Assembly: GCF_005222755.1 (NCBI RefSeq)
Contig: NZ_STGD01000007.1
Span: 186,001-250,000, forward strand
Origin: Roseomonas sp. HF4
GTDB lineage: Bacteria; Pseudomonadota; Alphaproteobacteria; Acetobacterales; Acetobacteraceae
Direction: 5' to 3'
Length of the DNA: 64,000 nucleotides
Positions 24,351-32,740 of the stretch are shown piece by piece; position 1 is the first letter of the stretch, and the number at the start of each line of letters is the position of its first letter. A program made the translations under genes and the position numbers. The notes under the pieces were generated by a model. The model did not search any database and was not told where the DNA came from. It saw only the letters and a program-made list of their open reading frames with translations.

Positions 24351-26747
24351 CTACAGGACGAAGTCCGCGGCCGTCAGCGCGAGGCCGCCGCTGAGCCGCA
24401 CGGAGAGTTCCACCGTGGCCATATCCTCGTCCGTGTTGCCGAACACGAAGGTGTTGCCCGCGATGACCTCGCTCCGTAGCTGGCCGGCCGCAGTGAATTC
24501 GCCGATGCCAAGGAAGGCGAAGGGCTGGTCGCCCGGCAGCGCCGCGTCCGCGTCGATCATCGAGAGGTCGATGCGGTCAAGTTCCTCGGATGAGAAGTCC
24601 ACGATACGGTCGCGGCGGGCACCCGACGCGCCGCTGTCCAGGGCGTCGGTGAATCGGAAGATGTCGGCATCGGCGCCGCCGTTCAGGATGTCGCTGCCGG
24701 CCCCGCCCAGCAAACGGTCGTCGCCCTTTCCGCCGGACAACACATCATCGCCTGCCCCGCCATCGAGCGTGTCATTGGCGGCAGTGCCAACCAGGGCATC
24801 GGGGCCGGCTCCGCCCACTGTGCGCAAGGTCGGCGCGACGGTCGCGATGATGGGGCTGACGCCTTGGGAACCGCTCGGGTCGTTCGCCGAGACCCAGAGC
24901 CATTCGGTGCCAGGGCTGCTCCCGGCCTGGTAGGTCAGTGTTGCCAGTTCCGCGTTGATCGCCGCGACGCTGCCGCTCAAGGTCAGGGTGGCGGTCCCTT
25001 GACCGGTCTCCTCCGCGGTGGTGGTGGCGCTGGTGCGGAAGGCGCCGGCCGCGCCGCTGACCACGGCGGTGAAGATTCCGGAGGGCTCGGAATCCGTGAA
25101 CTGGATGCCGGCGATGGCCTGCGTCGCGCCGGCCGCGATGCTGAGCGTGGCGGGCGTGACGACCAACGGCGCAGTGTTTTCCATCGTCCCGCCCGAGTTC
25201 GCGCCCGCCGCGACGGTCGCGATGATCGAGCTGACGCCCTGGGCGCCGCTCGCGTCGTTCGCCGAGACCCAGAGCCATTCGGTGCCGGGGCTGGTCCCGG
25301 CCTGGTACGTCAGCGTCGCGAGTTCTTCGTTGATCGCCGCGATGCTGCCCGTCAGGGTCAGGGCGGCGGTGCCTTGGCCGGTTTCCCCCGCGGTGGTGGT
25401 GGCGCTGGTGCGGAAGGCGCCGGCCGCGCCGCTGACCATGGCGGTGAAGATTCCGGAGGGCTCGGAATCCGTGAACTGGATGCCGGCGATGGCCTGCGTC
25501 GCGCCGGCCGCGATGCTGAGCATGGCGGGCGTGACGACCACCGGCGCAGTGTTTACATCCGGGCCCACCGGGGCGGGACCCGGCAGCACCGGCGGTGCGG
25601 ACCCGCCGGCGGGCGCATCGACGGAAGTGGAAGCAACGATCGGCTTCAAGCCTTGGAGCCCCTGCGGGTCGTTGGCGGCGACCCAGATCCAGTCCTCCGC
25701 GGCGCCGTTCGCCTCGTAGGTCAGGGTCGCGAGGGCGGCGTTGATGGCAGCGAGGTTTCCGGTCAGGGTCAGGGACTGCGTTCCCTGGCCGGTCCCGAAG
25801 ACGCCGGCGACGGCATCGGTCCGCAACATGCCCTGCCCGTCGCTGACGGTGACGGTGAAGTTGCCGCCCGGCCAGGTGTCGCCGACGGAAATCCCGGCCA
25901 GCTTCGCTGCGCCCGTAGGCGCGACCTGCACCGTGCCTGGCCCCTCGATCACCGGCGCCAGATTGACGGCGCCGACATTCTGGGACGGGTCCGTGACCGT
26001 CACGCTGCCGCCCGACGTGCCGGGATAGGCATAGGCATGCACGTAGTCGACCAGCATGTGCGCCGGAAAGGGCGTCGTTGCGTCCGGCAGGCCGGGCCAG
26101 TAGCCGCCGACCGCCAGGTTCACCAGCATGTACATCTCATCGTGCATGTCGGCGGGGGTCGCCATCGAGGCGACCTCGATCCCATCGATGTACATGGTGA
26201 CTTGGTCCGGGCCCCACATCGCGCCGTAGGTGTGGAAGCCCTCGGACACGTCCGCGACCTTCAGCGTGGTCCCCTCGGTGGCCTGCACGGTCGAATGGGT
26301 CGAGAAATACAGAGTGGTGGGGTCGTGGCCGAGCACCTCGACGATGTCGAGTTCCGGCGGCCAGCCGAGATCCGCCGGCAGGAGCCAGAAGGCGGGCCAG
26401 AGGCCCTGGCCTGCCGGCATCTCGGCGCGGATCTCGAAGTATCCGTACAACTGGCTGAACGACGTCTCGGTCGTGATGGCGCCGGAGACGTAGGGAAGGC
26501 CGAGCGGGTTTGCGCCGGGTGCGGCGGTGATGTCGAGCACGCCGTTGCTGACGGTAAAGGGATCGATGCCGACGGAACTGTCCGAATAGTATTGCTGCTC
26601 GCCATTGCTGCCGAGCGTGCGGTTACCCCAGGCGTAGGTGGTTTTCCAAACCCCGGTGGAGCCATCCGGTGAACTGCTGAGGGTATCGAATTCATCGGCA
26701 AAGGTGAGCGTGAGGGCGGAGGTATCGATTGTCGCGCCAACCGGCAT
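24351..26747 (-). CDS. RTX-type secreted GH16 beta-glycanase (ExsH-like)
   Basis: 798 residues in three parts. The N-terminal GH16 domain (about 1-235) has the catalytic ExDxxE motif as PELDIVEVLGHD, with GLWPAFWLLPADLGWP before it. Three Ig-like repeats follow (about 258-640). The second and third are almost identical at DNA level. The C-terminus has RTX calcium-binding nonapeptides (DTLDGGAGDDVLSGGKGDDR, LLGGAGSDILNGGADADIF). There is no Sec signal, and the end ALTAADFVL fits a type I secretion signal. ExsH-type glycanases cleave succinoglycan-like beta-glucans outside the cell. The start is ATG at 26747 with AGGA upstream (a TTG lies six bases before). No type I secretion genes are in the window. 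Confidence 0.92.
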   Translation of the reverse strand: MPVGATIDTSALTLTFADEFDTLSSSPDGSTGVWKTTYAWGNRTLGSNGEQQYYSDSSVGIDPFTVSNGVLDITAAPGANPLGLPYVSGAITTETSFSQLYGYFEIRAEMPAGQGLWPAFWLLPADLGWPPELDIVEVLGHDPTTLYFSTHSTVQATEGTTLKVADVSEGFHTYGAMWGPDQVTMYIDGIEVASMATPADMHDEMYMLVNLAVGGYWPGLPDATTPFPAHMLVDYVHAYAYPGTSGGSVTVTDPSQNVGAVNLAPVIEGPGTVQVAPTGAAKLAGISVGDTWPGGNFTVTVSDGQGMLRTDAVAGVFGTGQGTQSLTLTGNLAAINAALATLTYEANGAAEDWIWVAANDPQGLQGLKPIVASTSVDAPAGGSAPPVLPGPAPVGPDVNTAPVVVTPAMLSIAAGATQAIAGIQFTDSEPSGIFTAMVSGAAGAFRTSATTTAGETGQGTAALTLTGSIAAINEELATLTYQAGTSPGTEWLWVSANDASGAQGVSSIIATVAAGANSGGTMENTAPLVVTPATLSIAAGATQAIAGIQFTDSEPSGIFTAVVSGAAGAFRTSATTTAEETGQGTATLTLSGSVAAINAELATLTYQAGSSPGTEWLWVSANDPSGSQGVSPIIATVAPTLRTVGGAGPDALVGTAANDTLDGGAGDDVLSGGKGDDRLLGGAGSDILNGGADADIFRFTDALDSGASGARRDRIVDFSSEELDRIDLSMIDADAALPGDQPFAFLGIGEFTAAGQLRSEVIAGNTFVFGNTDEDMATVELSVRLSGGLALTAADFVL
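24841..25182 (-). repeat. Ig-like repeat copy 1 in the RTX-GH16 gene
   Basis: A 342-base segment nearly identical to 25216-25557, offset by 375 bases (125 codons). It encodes VTPATLSIAAGATQAIAGIQ through EWLWVSANDPSGSQG. A third, strongly diverged copy lies at about 25628-25975. Confidence 0.85.
25216..25557 (-). repeat. Ig-like repeat copy 2 in the RTX-GH16 gene
   Basis: The partner of the repeat at 24841-25182. Differences are scattered substitutions such as Ala to Val and Ser to Thr. The near identity suggests recent duplication or gene conversion, and makes the array prone to expansion or loss by recombination. Confidence 0.85.
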
Positions 26748-26753
26748 ATACAA

Positions 26754-27318
26754 ATTTTCCTACATCTGGATCAGGTGTGCGAGGCACACCCGCGCGTCAG
26801 AAAATGCGGCCAGTCACCTATCCAGACCGCAATGACCTCGGATAATCCGCTTCCTCCGAAACCAATGATTAAATTCGGTAGCAGGCGAATCGACTGACCG
26901 CGCCTCAAGTATTGGTGATCAAATTACGTAACTGTTAGTTTCTTCATCAATACAAGAGTCGAATTTAAATTGCCCTTCCGCATATTTTTTTCATTAAGAT
27001 TTACTGAGAATCGCCTTAAATTTTGGAATTACATTCTGCTTGCGCAAGCTTGGGGGAGATTCGTCGGCATGCCGTAGCGGACCCGGGGGCTCGCGCGCCA
27101 CCCGGTCGCGATCCGGCAAGATGCTCCTCGCGTCGCGAAATCACGACGCCGTCTCGCTTGACGGCCGCATCCCGCGAAGCGGCGCGGCGTTTGTGGTGCC
27201 TCGTCAACGTCACGCCAGCAAAGATTTGGGGAATGAGCGCCCTATCGCAGCCTGCGGCGCCATCCCGGCTCGACAGGCCATGGGCGAACTGCGGCCGGAA
27301 CGCGGGACCTCCGCCGGG
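26754..27318. promoter_or_regulatory. AT-rich intergenic region upstream of the RTX-GH16 gene
   Basis: 565 bases without a supportable gene. The part from about 26840 to 27035 is strikingly AT-rich for this genome, with runs such as TTTTTTTCATTAAGATTTAC. It directly precedes the RTX-GH16 gene, so it probably holds its promoter and may bind nucleoid proteins. A 12-base perfect palindrome GCTTGCGCAAGC lies at 27038-27049. Confidence 0.5.
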
Positions 27319-28140
27319 TCAGCGCGTGGCCCGGAGGTCGTCGAACTGCCAGACGCGGATCCAGTCGATCCGATAGACGCCCGACAGATCCCTCGCCGCG
27401 GCGCCTGGCCAGGATCCCTCGCCGCCCACGGCCAGGTTCGCCAGCAGATACATCGGCCGGTGCATGTCGGCCGGCGTCGCGGTCTCGTGCACCAGGACGT
27501 CGTCCAGATAGAAGCGGATGCGGTCCGGTCGCCAGGCGACCCCGAAGACATGGAACCCGGCCGAGAGGTCCGGAGCGACGATGCCCGTCACCTCGTCGAC
27601 TTGGCGGCCGCCCGGGCGGGCGTGGATGGCAACGTAGTATCTGCCCCGTTCGTGCCCGAGCATCTCCATCACGTCGATCTCCGGCGGCCAGGCCCCATCG
27701 CTCGGTAGGAGCCAGAAAGCCGGCCACAAGCCGCGGCCACGCGGCAACTGCGCACGGATCTCGAAATAGCCATACTGCTGGTTGAGGAGCCGCTGCCCCA
27801 TGATCAAGCCAGAGCGATGCGTCATGCCCCGCGGCAGCCCGGGCGTGGGCGCCGCGGCAATCTCCAGTACCCCGTCGCGAAGCCGAAAGGGGCCGTCAGG
27901 CCCGTTGTCGACATACCACTGCGCCTCGCGATTGCCGGGCAGCGTGCGGTCGCCACCGATATAGGTGGTGCGCCAGACCGCGCGACCCTCTGCCATGCCG
28001 CTGGCCGAGGCGGCAAAATGGTCGAACTCCTCCGCGAAGGTCGCCTGCAACCCGTCGCGCGAAAGCCGCACGCCTTGTGCCGCCACGCCGGCAGACACGA
28101 GGCCGCCAAGCAGGCCGATGAGAATGCGCCGCGCATGCAT
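27319..28140 (-). CDS. Sec-secreted GH16 endo-beta-glycanase (ExoK-like)
   Basis: 273 residues. The signal peptide is MHARRILIGLLGGLVSAGVAAQ. The GH16 domain covers most of the rest, with the catalytic motif PEIDVMEMLGHERGR (E-D-E), GLWPAFWLLPSDGAWPP before it, and YRIDWIRVWQFDD at the end. It is about the length of ExoK, which trims succinoglycan. It resembles the N-terminal domain of the RTX-GH16 protein next door but lacks repeats and RTX. It lies at the 3' end of the leftward export group (Wza-like, FkbM). Confidence 0.92.
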   Translation of the reverse strand: MHARRILIGLLGGLVSAGVAAQGVRLSRDGLQATFAEEFDHFAASASGMAEGRAVWRTTYIGGDRTLPGNREAQWYVDNGPDGPFRLRDGVLEIAAAPTPGLPRGMTHRSGLIMGQRLLNQQYGYFEIRAQLPRGRGLWPAFWLLPSDGAWPPEIDVMEMLGHERGRYYVAIHARPGGRQVDEVTGIVAPDLSAGFHVFGVAWRPDRIRFYLDDVLVHETATPADMHRPMYLLANLAVGGEGSWPGAAARDLSGVYRIDWIRVWQFDDLRATR

Positions 28141-28145
28141 GGTGC

Positions 28146-28162
28146 GCGGCCTGTCAGGCCGC
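28146..28162. repeat. Perfect 17-base palindrome at the FkbM stop codon
   Basis: GCGGCCTG, a single T, then CAGGCCGC. The centre falls on the FkbM stop codon, just ahead of the GH16 start. It could act as an attenuator, operator or transcript-stabilising hairpin between the two genes. Confidence 0.45.
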
Positions 28163-29191
28163 ACCGGCGCGGGGCCGGCGGGAGAACAGCACGTCTGTCT
28201 GCGTGGCGATCGGCAGTTGCAGCGCCTGCGCCGGCTCCGGTCCGCGGAACCCAAGGTAGGCTCGGAGGTCGTAGTCATTCGCGATCGCGCTGCTGCGGAA
28301 GCCGGCCGCATGGAAGCGCGCGACCAGTTCACTGGCGTCCGCGACGTCGGGCGAGGCCGTGTCGACCGAGATCTCGGCCAGGAAGTCCGTGCCTGCGGAG
28401 AATTCTGCCAGATCCTGGAGGATGCTTCCGAGAACCGGGCCCTCGCCGCCTTCGATGTCGATCTTCACCAGCCGAAGCCGCGCCCGTTCATCCTGCGTCA
28501 GGATCTGCGCCAGCGGCAGCGCCTCGACATCCAACTCAGATGTCCGTCCCTCCCGCGACACCGTGCTGACCGTCCCGGCATTGCCGAAGCTGGGGCCGTA
28601 GAGCGCGACCCGGCCGCACGAGGCGGCAACCGCGGCAGGGACAACGCGCACATTGTTCAGCCCATTCAGCGCGATGTTTTCTCGCAGTATGCGCAGCGCG
28701 GCGGGCGATGGTTCGACCGCGATGACGTGGCCTCCGGGACCCACAAGGCGCGAAGCCAGAACCGTGTAGTAGCCGATATTGGCCCCCACATCGCAGAACA
28801 CGTCCCCGGCCCGCAGCGAGTCGAGGACCAGGGCCGTGACGTGCGGCTCCCAGACGCCGAAATGGAACAGCCGCGATCCGATGAAGTCGCGCAAGTCCAC
28901 CTGGAGCCTGTCGCCCGTGCAGAGTCTCGCAAGGCGGCGGCGTGCCAGCAGGTCGAGCCCGCCATTCAGCCAGCGCCACGCTGCCTCCGTCGTCGCAGGC
29001 GAGAGCCGCATCATCGCGACCGCGAGGCGACGCGTGAGCGGGTGTCGGGACGGTGGGATGCGCAGCGATGCCCCAGGCCCCCGGGCCAGAGGCAGCGCCG
29101 CACGCGCCGCCCCATCCCGTAGCAGGAGGAACGCATCCGCCGCAACACGGCTCCGTTCGCGCTCGGCCTGGTCATCGTGAAAGGCGTTCAC
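28154..29191 (-). CDS. FkbM family methyltransferase
   Basis: 345 residues. The SAM-binding core begins near residue 130 (VFCDVGANIGYYTVLASRLVGPGGHVIAVEPSP), then LRENIALNGLNNVRVVPAAV and the later RLVKIDIEGGEGPVLGSI, the FkbM signature. The roughly 120-residue N-terminal part is helical and not recognised. FkbM enzymes in polysaccharide loci usually O-methylate a sugar. Its ATG overlaps the stop of the Wza-like gene (ATGA), so methylation and export are genetically coupled here. Confidence 0.9.
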   Translation of the reverse strand: MNAFHDDQAERERSRVAADAFLLLRDGAARAALPLARGPGASLRIPPSRHPLTRRLAVAMMRLSPATTEAAWRWLNGGLDLLARRRLARLCTGDRLQVDLRDFIGSRLFHFGVWEPHVTALVLDSLRAGDVFCDVGANIGYYTVLASRLVGPGGHVIAVEPSPAALRILRENIALNGLNNVRVVPAAVAASCGRVALYGPSFGNAGTVSTVSREGRTSELDVEALPLAQILTQDERARLRLVKIDIEGGEGPVLGSILQDLAEFSAGTDFLAEISVDTASPDVADASELVARFHAAGFRSSAIANDYDLRAYLGFRGPEPAQALQLPIATQTDVLFSRRPRAGAA

Positions 29192-30390
29192 CCGCCGATG
29201 GCCCGTGCCTGGGCACCCGCCTGGGTGAAGGGCAAGATGATCGCGATGAACTTCTGGTAGTCGGTGAAGGGAGAATTCGAGACGAAGATCAGGTCGTTGT
29301 TCCGCATCGGGAAGCGCTGTGTCAGGAACAATGTCGTGGGATTGGTGAAGTCCGCCCGATAGACGGTGGGCACTTCGACTGGCGCGTCGGCGGGCGGCTC
29401 CAGGCCCATCCGACGCAGGGTCTCGGCGCGTTCGTAGCGGAACAAGAAGACTGCTTCGGGATTGGCGCGGTCGTCCTGCAGGCCGCCCGCGCGGGCGACG
29501 GCATCGGCGAGGGAGAGCTGCCGGTCCTCGAAGGGAAAGCGACGGTTCAGCTGGGTGATGCTGGCGCTCTGCCCGACGGCGCCGAGGGCGAGGAAATGGC
29601 GCGGTTCCCGCGTGATGATGACGGAATCACCCTGCCGCAACTGAACGTTCTGGCGCGGATCGAACAACACGTCCGCCAGCAACGTCCGCTCACTGACCGG
29701 GCCGCGCTGCAGTGTCACCATGGTCTCATGCGCCGGGAAGCGCGGCCCACCCGCGCGCGCGATGGCGCTGAGGAGTCTCTCGCCGCCCGGGTCGATGCCG
29801 AAGCGGACCGAGTTGGTGACATCGCCCGTCACGCTCACCGCGTTCGAACGCCGTTCCTGGATGGTCACGATCACCTGCGGTTCCAGCGCCCGATCGCTGA
29901 TGCGTTCGGCGATCGCGCGCTCGAGCTGCGAAGGGGTCAGCCCGATGGCGCGGACGGTACCGCCGAAGGGCACCGTGATCGTGCCTTCGCGATTAACCTG
30001 CTGGGCCGGCAGCTGCACGAAGTTGCCGGGCCGTGCGCCCGGCTCCGTGGGGATGAACAATCCGCCGCGCTGTGCTTCGAAGATCGTCGTGCCGATGATG
30101 TCGCCGATGCCGATGCGGACGTCGGTCGCACCTGCGTTCGAGGACAGGTCGCTGAATCGCCTGCGTGAGGGCTCGGCTGCAAGGCTTGCAACATTCCCAG
30201 GGTCAAGCGTGATGAGCGTGTAGCCCAGCGTCGGGCGCTCGATCGGGCCGGGATTGCCGCTCTGTGTTCGTGCGCCAGCCTGCACATCGACGAGGCGGGG
30301 CCCACCGGCGGGGATGAAGCTGCTGCATGCCCCCAGTGCCAGCAGGGCCATAGCGGGGACGAGCCTGGCGGCATCGCGCGGACGCCGCAT
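29188..30390 (-). CDS. Polysaccharide export outer-membrane lipoprotein (Wza/ExoF-like)
   Basis: 400 residues from MRRPRDAARLVPAMALLALGAC, a lipoprotein signal with its lipobox Cys at position 22. The polysaccharide export sugar-binding domain follows (DVRIGIGDIIGTTIFEAQRGG, then VNREGTITVPFGGTVRAIGLTPSQLERAIAERI), then SLBB-type repeats (VSVTGDVTNSVRFGIDPGGERLLSAIARAGG). It ends in a hydrophobic FIAIILPFTQAGAQA helix that may form part of the outer-membrane pore. An ATG at 30480 has a GGAGAGG site but would bury the lipobox 50 residues in. It works with the Wzc-like protein at 52581. Confidence 0.9.
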   Translation of the reverse strand: MRRPRDAARLVPAMALLALGACSSFIPAGGPRLVDVQAGARTQSGNPGPIERPTLGYTLITLDPGNVASLAAEPSRRRFSDLSSNAGATDVRIGIGDIIGTTIFEAQRGGLFIPTEPGARPGNFVQLPAQQVNREGTITVPFGGTVRAIGLTPSQLERAIAERISDRALEPQVIVTIQERRSNAVSVTGDVTNSVRFGIDPGGERLLSAIARAGGPRFPAHETMVTLQRGPVSERTLLADVLFDPRQNVQLRQGDSVIITREPRHFLALGAVGQSASITQLNRRFPFEDRQLSLADAVARAGGLQDDRANPEAVFLFRYERAETLRRMGLEPPADAPVEVPTVYRADFTNPTTLFLTQRFPMRNNDLIFVSNSPFTDYQKFIAIILPFTQAGAQARAIGG

Positions 30391-30725
30391 CGGCGCGTGC
30401 GGCGGCGTGCGTGCCGCAAGCGCGTCCGTATGACCGGGCATGCGGTGTGGCGGCGGGATGGTAAGGGAATGGCCTGACATCGGTCGTATGTTCCTCTCCG
30501 GGCGGATACTCCGGCCCGGCCTTCGACGCCGCGCCCCGAGGCCGGGACCATCGGCGCCACGGATAATCGTGCCGCACCGCACGGCAGGACTCCCATGACG
30601 CAGGCCGCCTGATCCCGGGCCTGCCTGTGGAACGCCGGATGAACGCTGCGGTTTCCTTGTCGTGTATCAATCAGCCGGGCGCGGGCGGCGTTCGTCGCAG
30701 CAAGCGCGGAATGACGCGCCTTTGC
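30391..30725. other. Gap upstream of the Wza-like gene
   Basis: 335 bases between the Wza-like gene and the end of the 87-residue gene. It probably holds the export operon promoter and may include the first 30 codons of the Wza-like gene if the ATG at 30480 is used. No other gene is supportable. Confidence 0.5.
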
Positions 30726-30989
30726 TCACGCGCCGGTATCCGAAGACGGCTGCCGCGGTTCGCTTGCGCCATCCGCTACTCGCCCATCGTGTCGGCACCG
30801 GCGCTGCGCCGGCTGGCTTCGCATCGCTCTGCGCGCCGCGAACCGCAGGCTGCCGAGGGTCGGCCAGCGACGGCCCGCGAGGTCCCGCAGTCGCTCATCG
30901 ACCGCGACGAAACCGAAGCCCGCCCCGGCATCGTCGATGGCCACACCGATGAAGCTGCCGGCGATTTCGACGACGATCGATTGCTTCAT
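30726..30989 (-). CDS. Small protein coupled to the tandem DGQHR-like gene
   Basis: 87 residues: MKQSIVVEIAGSFIGVAIDD, then GFGFVAVDERLRDLAGRRWP, then a basic tail. The first 50 residues look like a small beta-rich domain seen in short hypothetical proteins of Rhodospirillales; the tail is low complexity. Its ATG overlaps the stop of the upstream DGQHR-like gene by four bases (ATGA), the main reason for calling it real. Function unknown; the coupling suggests a partner of the DGQHR-like protein. Confidence 0.6.
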   Translation of the reverse strand: MKQSIVVEIAGSFIGVAIDDAGAGFGFVAVDERLRDLAGRRWPTLGSLRFAARRAMRSQPAQRRCRHDGRVADGASEPRQPSSDTGA

Positions 30990-32740
30990 GCCACGACATT
31001 CCTGTGCCGCATGCTGCGCTCCCCGCGCGGCGATACCGACCACACCTTGAAACGCTCCCAGCCGGCCAGAAGTGCCGACAGCTCGACGGCCTGCGAGCAC
31101 CTGGCGACGCGCTGTTTCTGCAGCACATTCCGCAACGCGAGGATGGGATGGCCGGGCCGCAGATCTGCGCCGGTCTCGAACATCCGCAGGAACCGGTGCG
31201 CAAGCGCGTCGTCGTCACGCTCCATCGCATAGGCCGCGTACCCGATCACCGATGGCCGGCCGAAATCTGTCATCCTGCGGGCGAAACTCCGCAGCAGCAG
31301 GAGCCGTGGGTGCGATGCGATGATGCTGCGAACATCCGTGGCGGACGCCTTTCTGGCGCGGGTGGATGGCCCGCGCAGTTCGTGCCGCCACAGCAGGTTC
31401 GCCATGGCCGCGGCCAGGGCACGGTCGCCGAAGGCCTCGAAGGCATCGCCCGCCACCACGCCGCGTCGGGCATGGATGTCGTAGGTGGCGCTCGCTTCCT
31501 CCTCAAGTCCACGCAGCACCGGTACCTCGATCTCGCCGCCCGACAGGATGACCGCGCGAAGCCGGCGCTGACCGTCGAGCAGCCGGCCGCTGGCTGCGAA
31601 GCAGATCGGCTGGACGTTTCCGGCCCATCGCCCCTCCACGATGTCCTCGGCGAGGGCGCAGACGTGCGCACGGCTGACACGGCGCCTGTCGACACGCTGC
31701 GCGAGGTACTGCGCCGCGCGGTGCGGTCCGATCCCCTCGATCGTGACGCGAGCCCCATCCTGGCGTCCGGCCGTGCAAGCGGCTGCATCCGCACCACGCA
31801 TTGCTGCAGGCGCCGCCTCCGCATGGCCCGGCGGGGCGGACAGCTGCGGGAAGCGCCGCATCGGCTCGGACCCGGTCCAGGGCTGCCCGTCGAGCGGCGT
31901 ACCGCGCAGCGTCGCCTCGAGCGCCTGGATCGCCAGCGCCAGAAGACGCGTCTCGGAGGGCCAGGGCGACGGCGCGCCTGGCCCGGCGTCGATCCACCCC
32001 CGAAGCACGACGCCCGGTTCGGCTTCGGCAAAGCGTTCCGGTCGGGTGACCGCGTCAAGGAGCCGGTCGGTGCTGGCGGGGTCGAGCGCATAGCCCATGC
32101 AGGTCAGGGGGCTGCGTACAGCCTCGGGCAGTGGGCAGGCCGATCGGGCGAGGCTCGCGGCTACCGCCTGTCCAATCATCGGATTTGCGCCGAGCATCCG
32201 ATCCAGGGCGGCGCGACCGGCGGCGGGAGGGTGCGTGGCATGCATCGCACCCGCTGCGCAGCGCACCAGCGTGCGCAGCGCCGCGTCCACTGCCTGGATA
32301 TGCCGGGCGCCGCGCGCTGAACACACCCGGGCGCGGTTTACGGAATGCCGGCGGCACTGGAGGCCGCTGGCCTCGTCGTCGATCCCATCGGCGAAAAGGG
32401 TCTCGAAGGCGCAGCGCGCTTCGACACAGGCGAGCAATCGCTGCATCCCGTCGAGAAGGACACCATGGCGAGACACCACTACCGGAACTCCGTTGAGGAG
32501 CCATCGCCGCTCCCGCATGGCGTTCGCGTAGGTCCTGACCGCGCCGGCGTGGCGCCTGCCGTTTGGCCGGCAACGCGCGAGCAGTCGAGCGGCCACGCCC
32601 GGAGTGATCTCGACGATGGCGAACCGCATCGCGGAGGCCGCCGACGCCGGCACGACGCCACGGACGGCCGCATCGACGGCGGGATGCACCGCCAGTCGGA
32701 CCGGAGCGCCCGACGCCACTGCGTCCGGAACGGCGGTCAT
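30986..32740 (-). CDS. Tandem DGQHR-like (ParB/Srx-fold-related) protein
   Basis: 584 residues made of two related halves. Half one has ITPGVAARLLARC, NAMRERRWLLNGVPVVVSRHGVLLDGMQRLLACVEA near residue 85. Half two has IGPHRAAQYLAQRVDRRRV, AEDIVEGRWAGNVQPICFAASGRLLDGQRRLRAVILSG near residue 380, then YDIHARRGV. Each half ends in a helical block with an 'HPRLLLLRSFARRM'-like segment. The DGQxRL motif resembles DGQHR-domain and phage ParB-like proteins, which bind nucleotides or DNA. The first copy has Met for Gln. The start MTAVPDAV is set by GGAGG upstream. Role in an EPS locus unknown. Confidence 0.75.
   Translation of the reverse strand: MTAVPDAVASGAPVRLAVHPAVDAAVRGVVPASAASAMRFAIVEITPGVAARLLARCRPNGRRHAGAVRTYANAMRERRWLLNGVPVVVSRHGVLLDGMQRLLACVEARCAFETLFADGIDDEASGLQCRRHSVNRARVCSARGARHIQAVDAALRTLVRCAAGAMHATHPPAAGRAALDRMLGANPMIGQAVAASLARSACPLPEAVRSPLTCMGYALDPASTDRLLDAVTRPERFAEAEPGVVLRGWIDAGPGAPSPWPSETRLLALAIQALEATLRGTPLDGQPWTGSEPMRRFPQLSAPPGHAEAAPAAMRGADAAACTAGRQDGARVTIEGIGPHRAAQYLAQRVDRRRVSRAHVCALAEDIVEGRWAGNVQPICFAASGRLLDGQRRLRAVILSGGEIEVPVLRGLEEEASATYDIHARRGVVAGDAFEAFGDRALAAAMANLLWRHELRGPSTRARKASATDVRSIIASHPRLLLLRSFARRMTDFGRPSVIGYAAYAMERDDDALAHRFLRMFETGADLRPGHPILALRNVLQKQRVARCSQAVELSALLAGWERFKVWSVSPRGERSMRHRNVVA

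Noticed and set aside
30986-32740. Calling the DGQHR-like gene a chromosome partition ParB
   Set aside because: It lacks the GERRxRA box and the HTH domain of ParB, has no parA neighbour, and its motif is LLDGQRRL.
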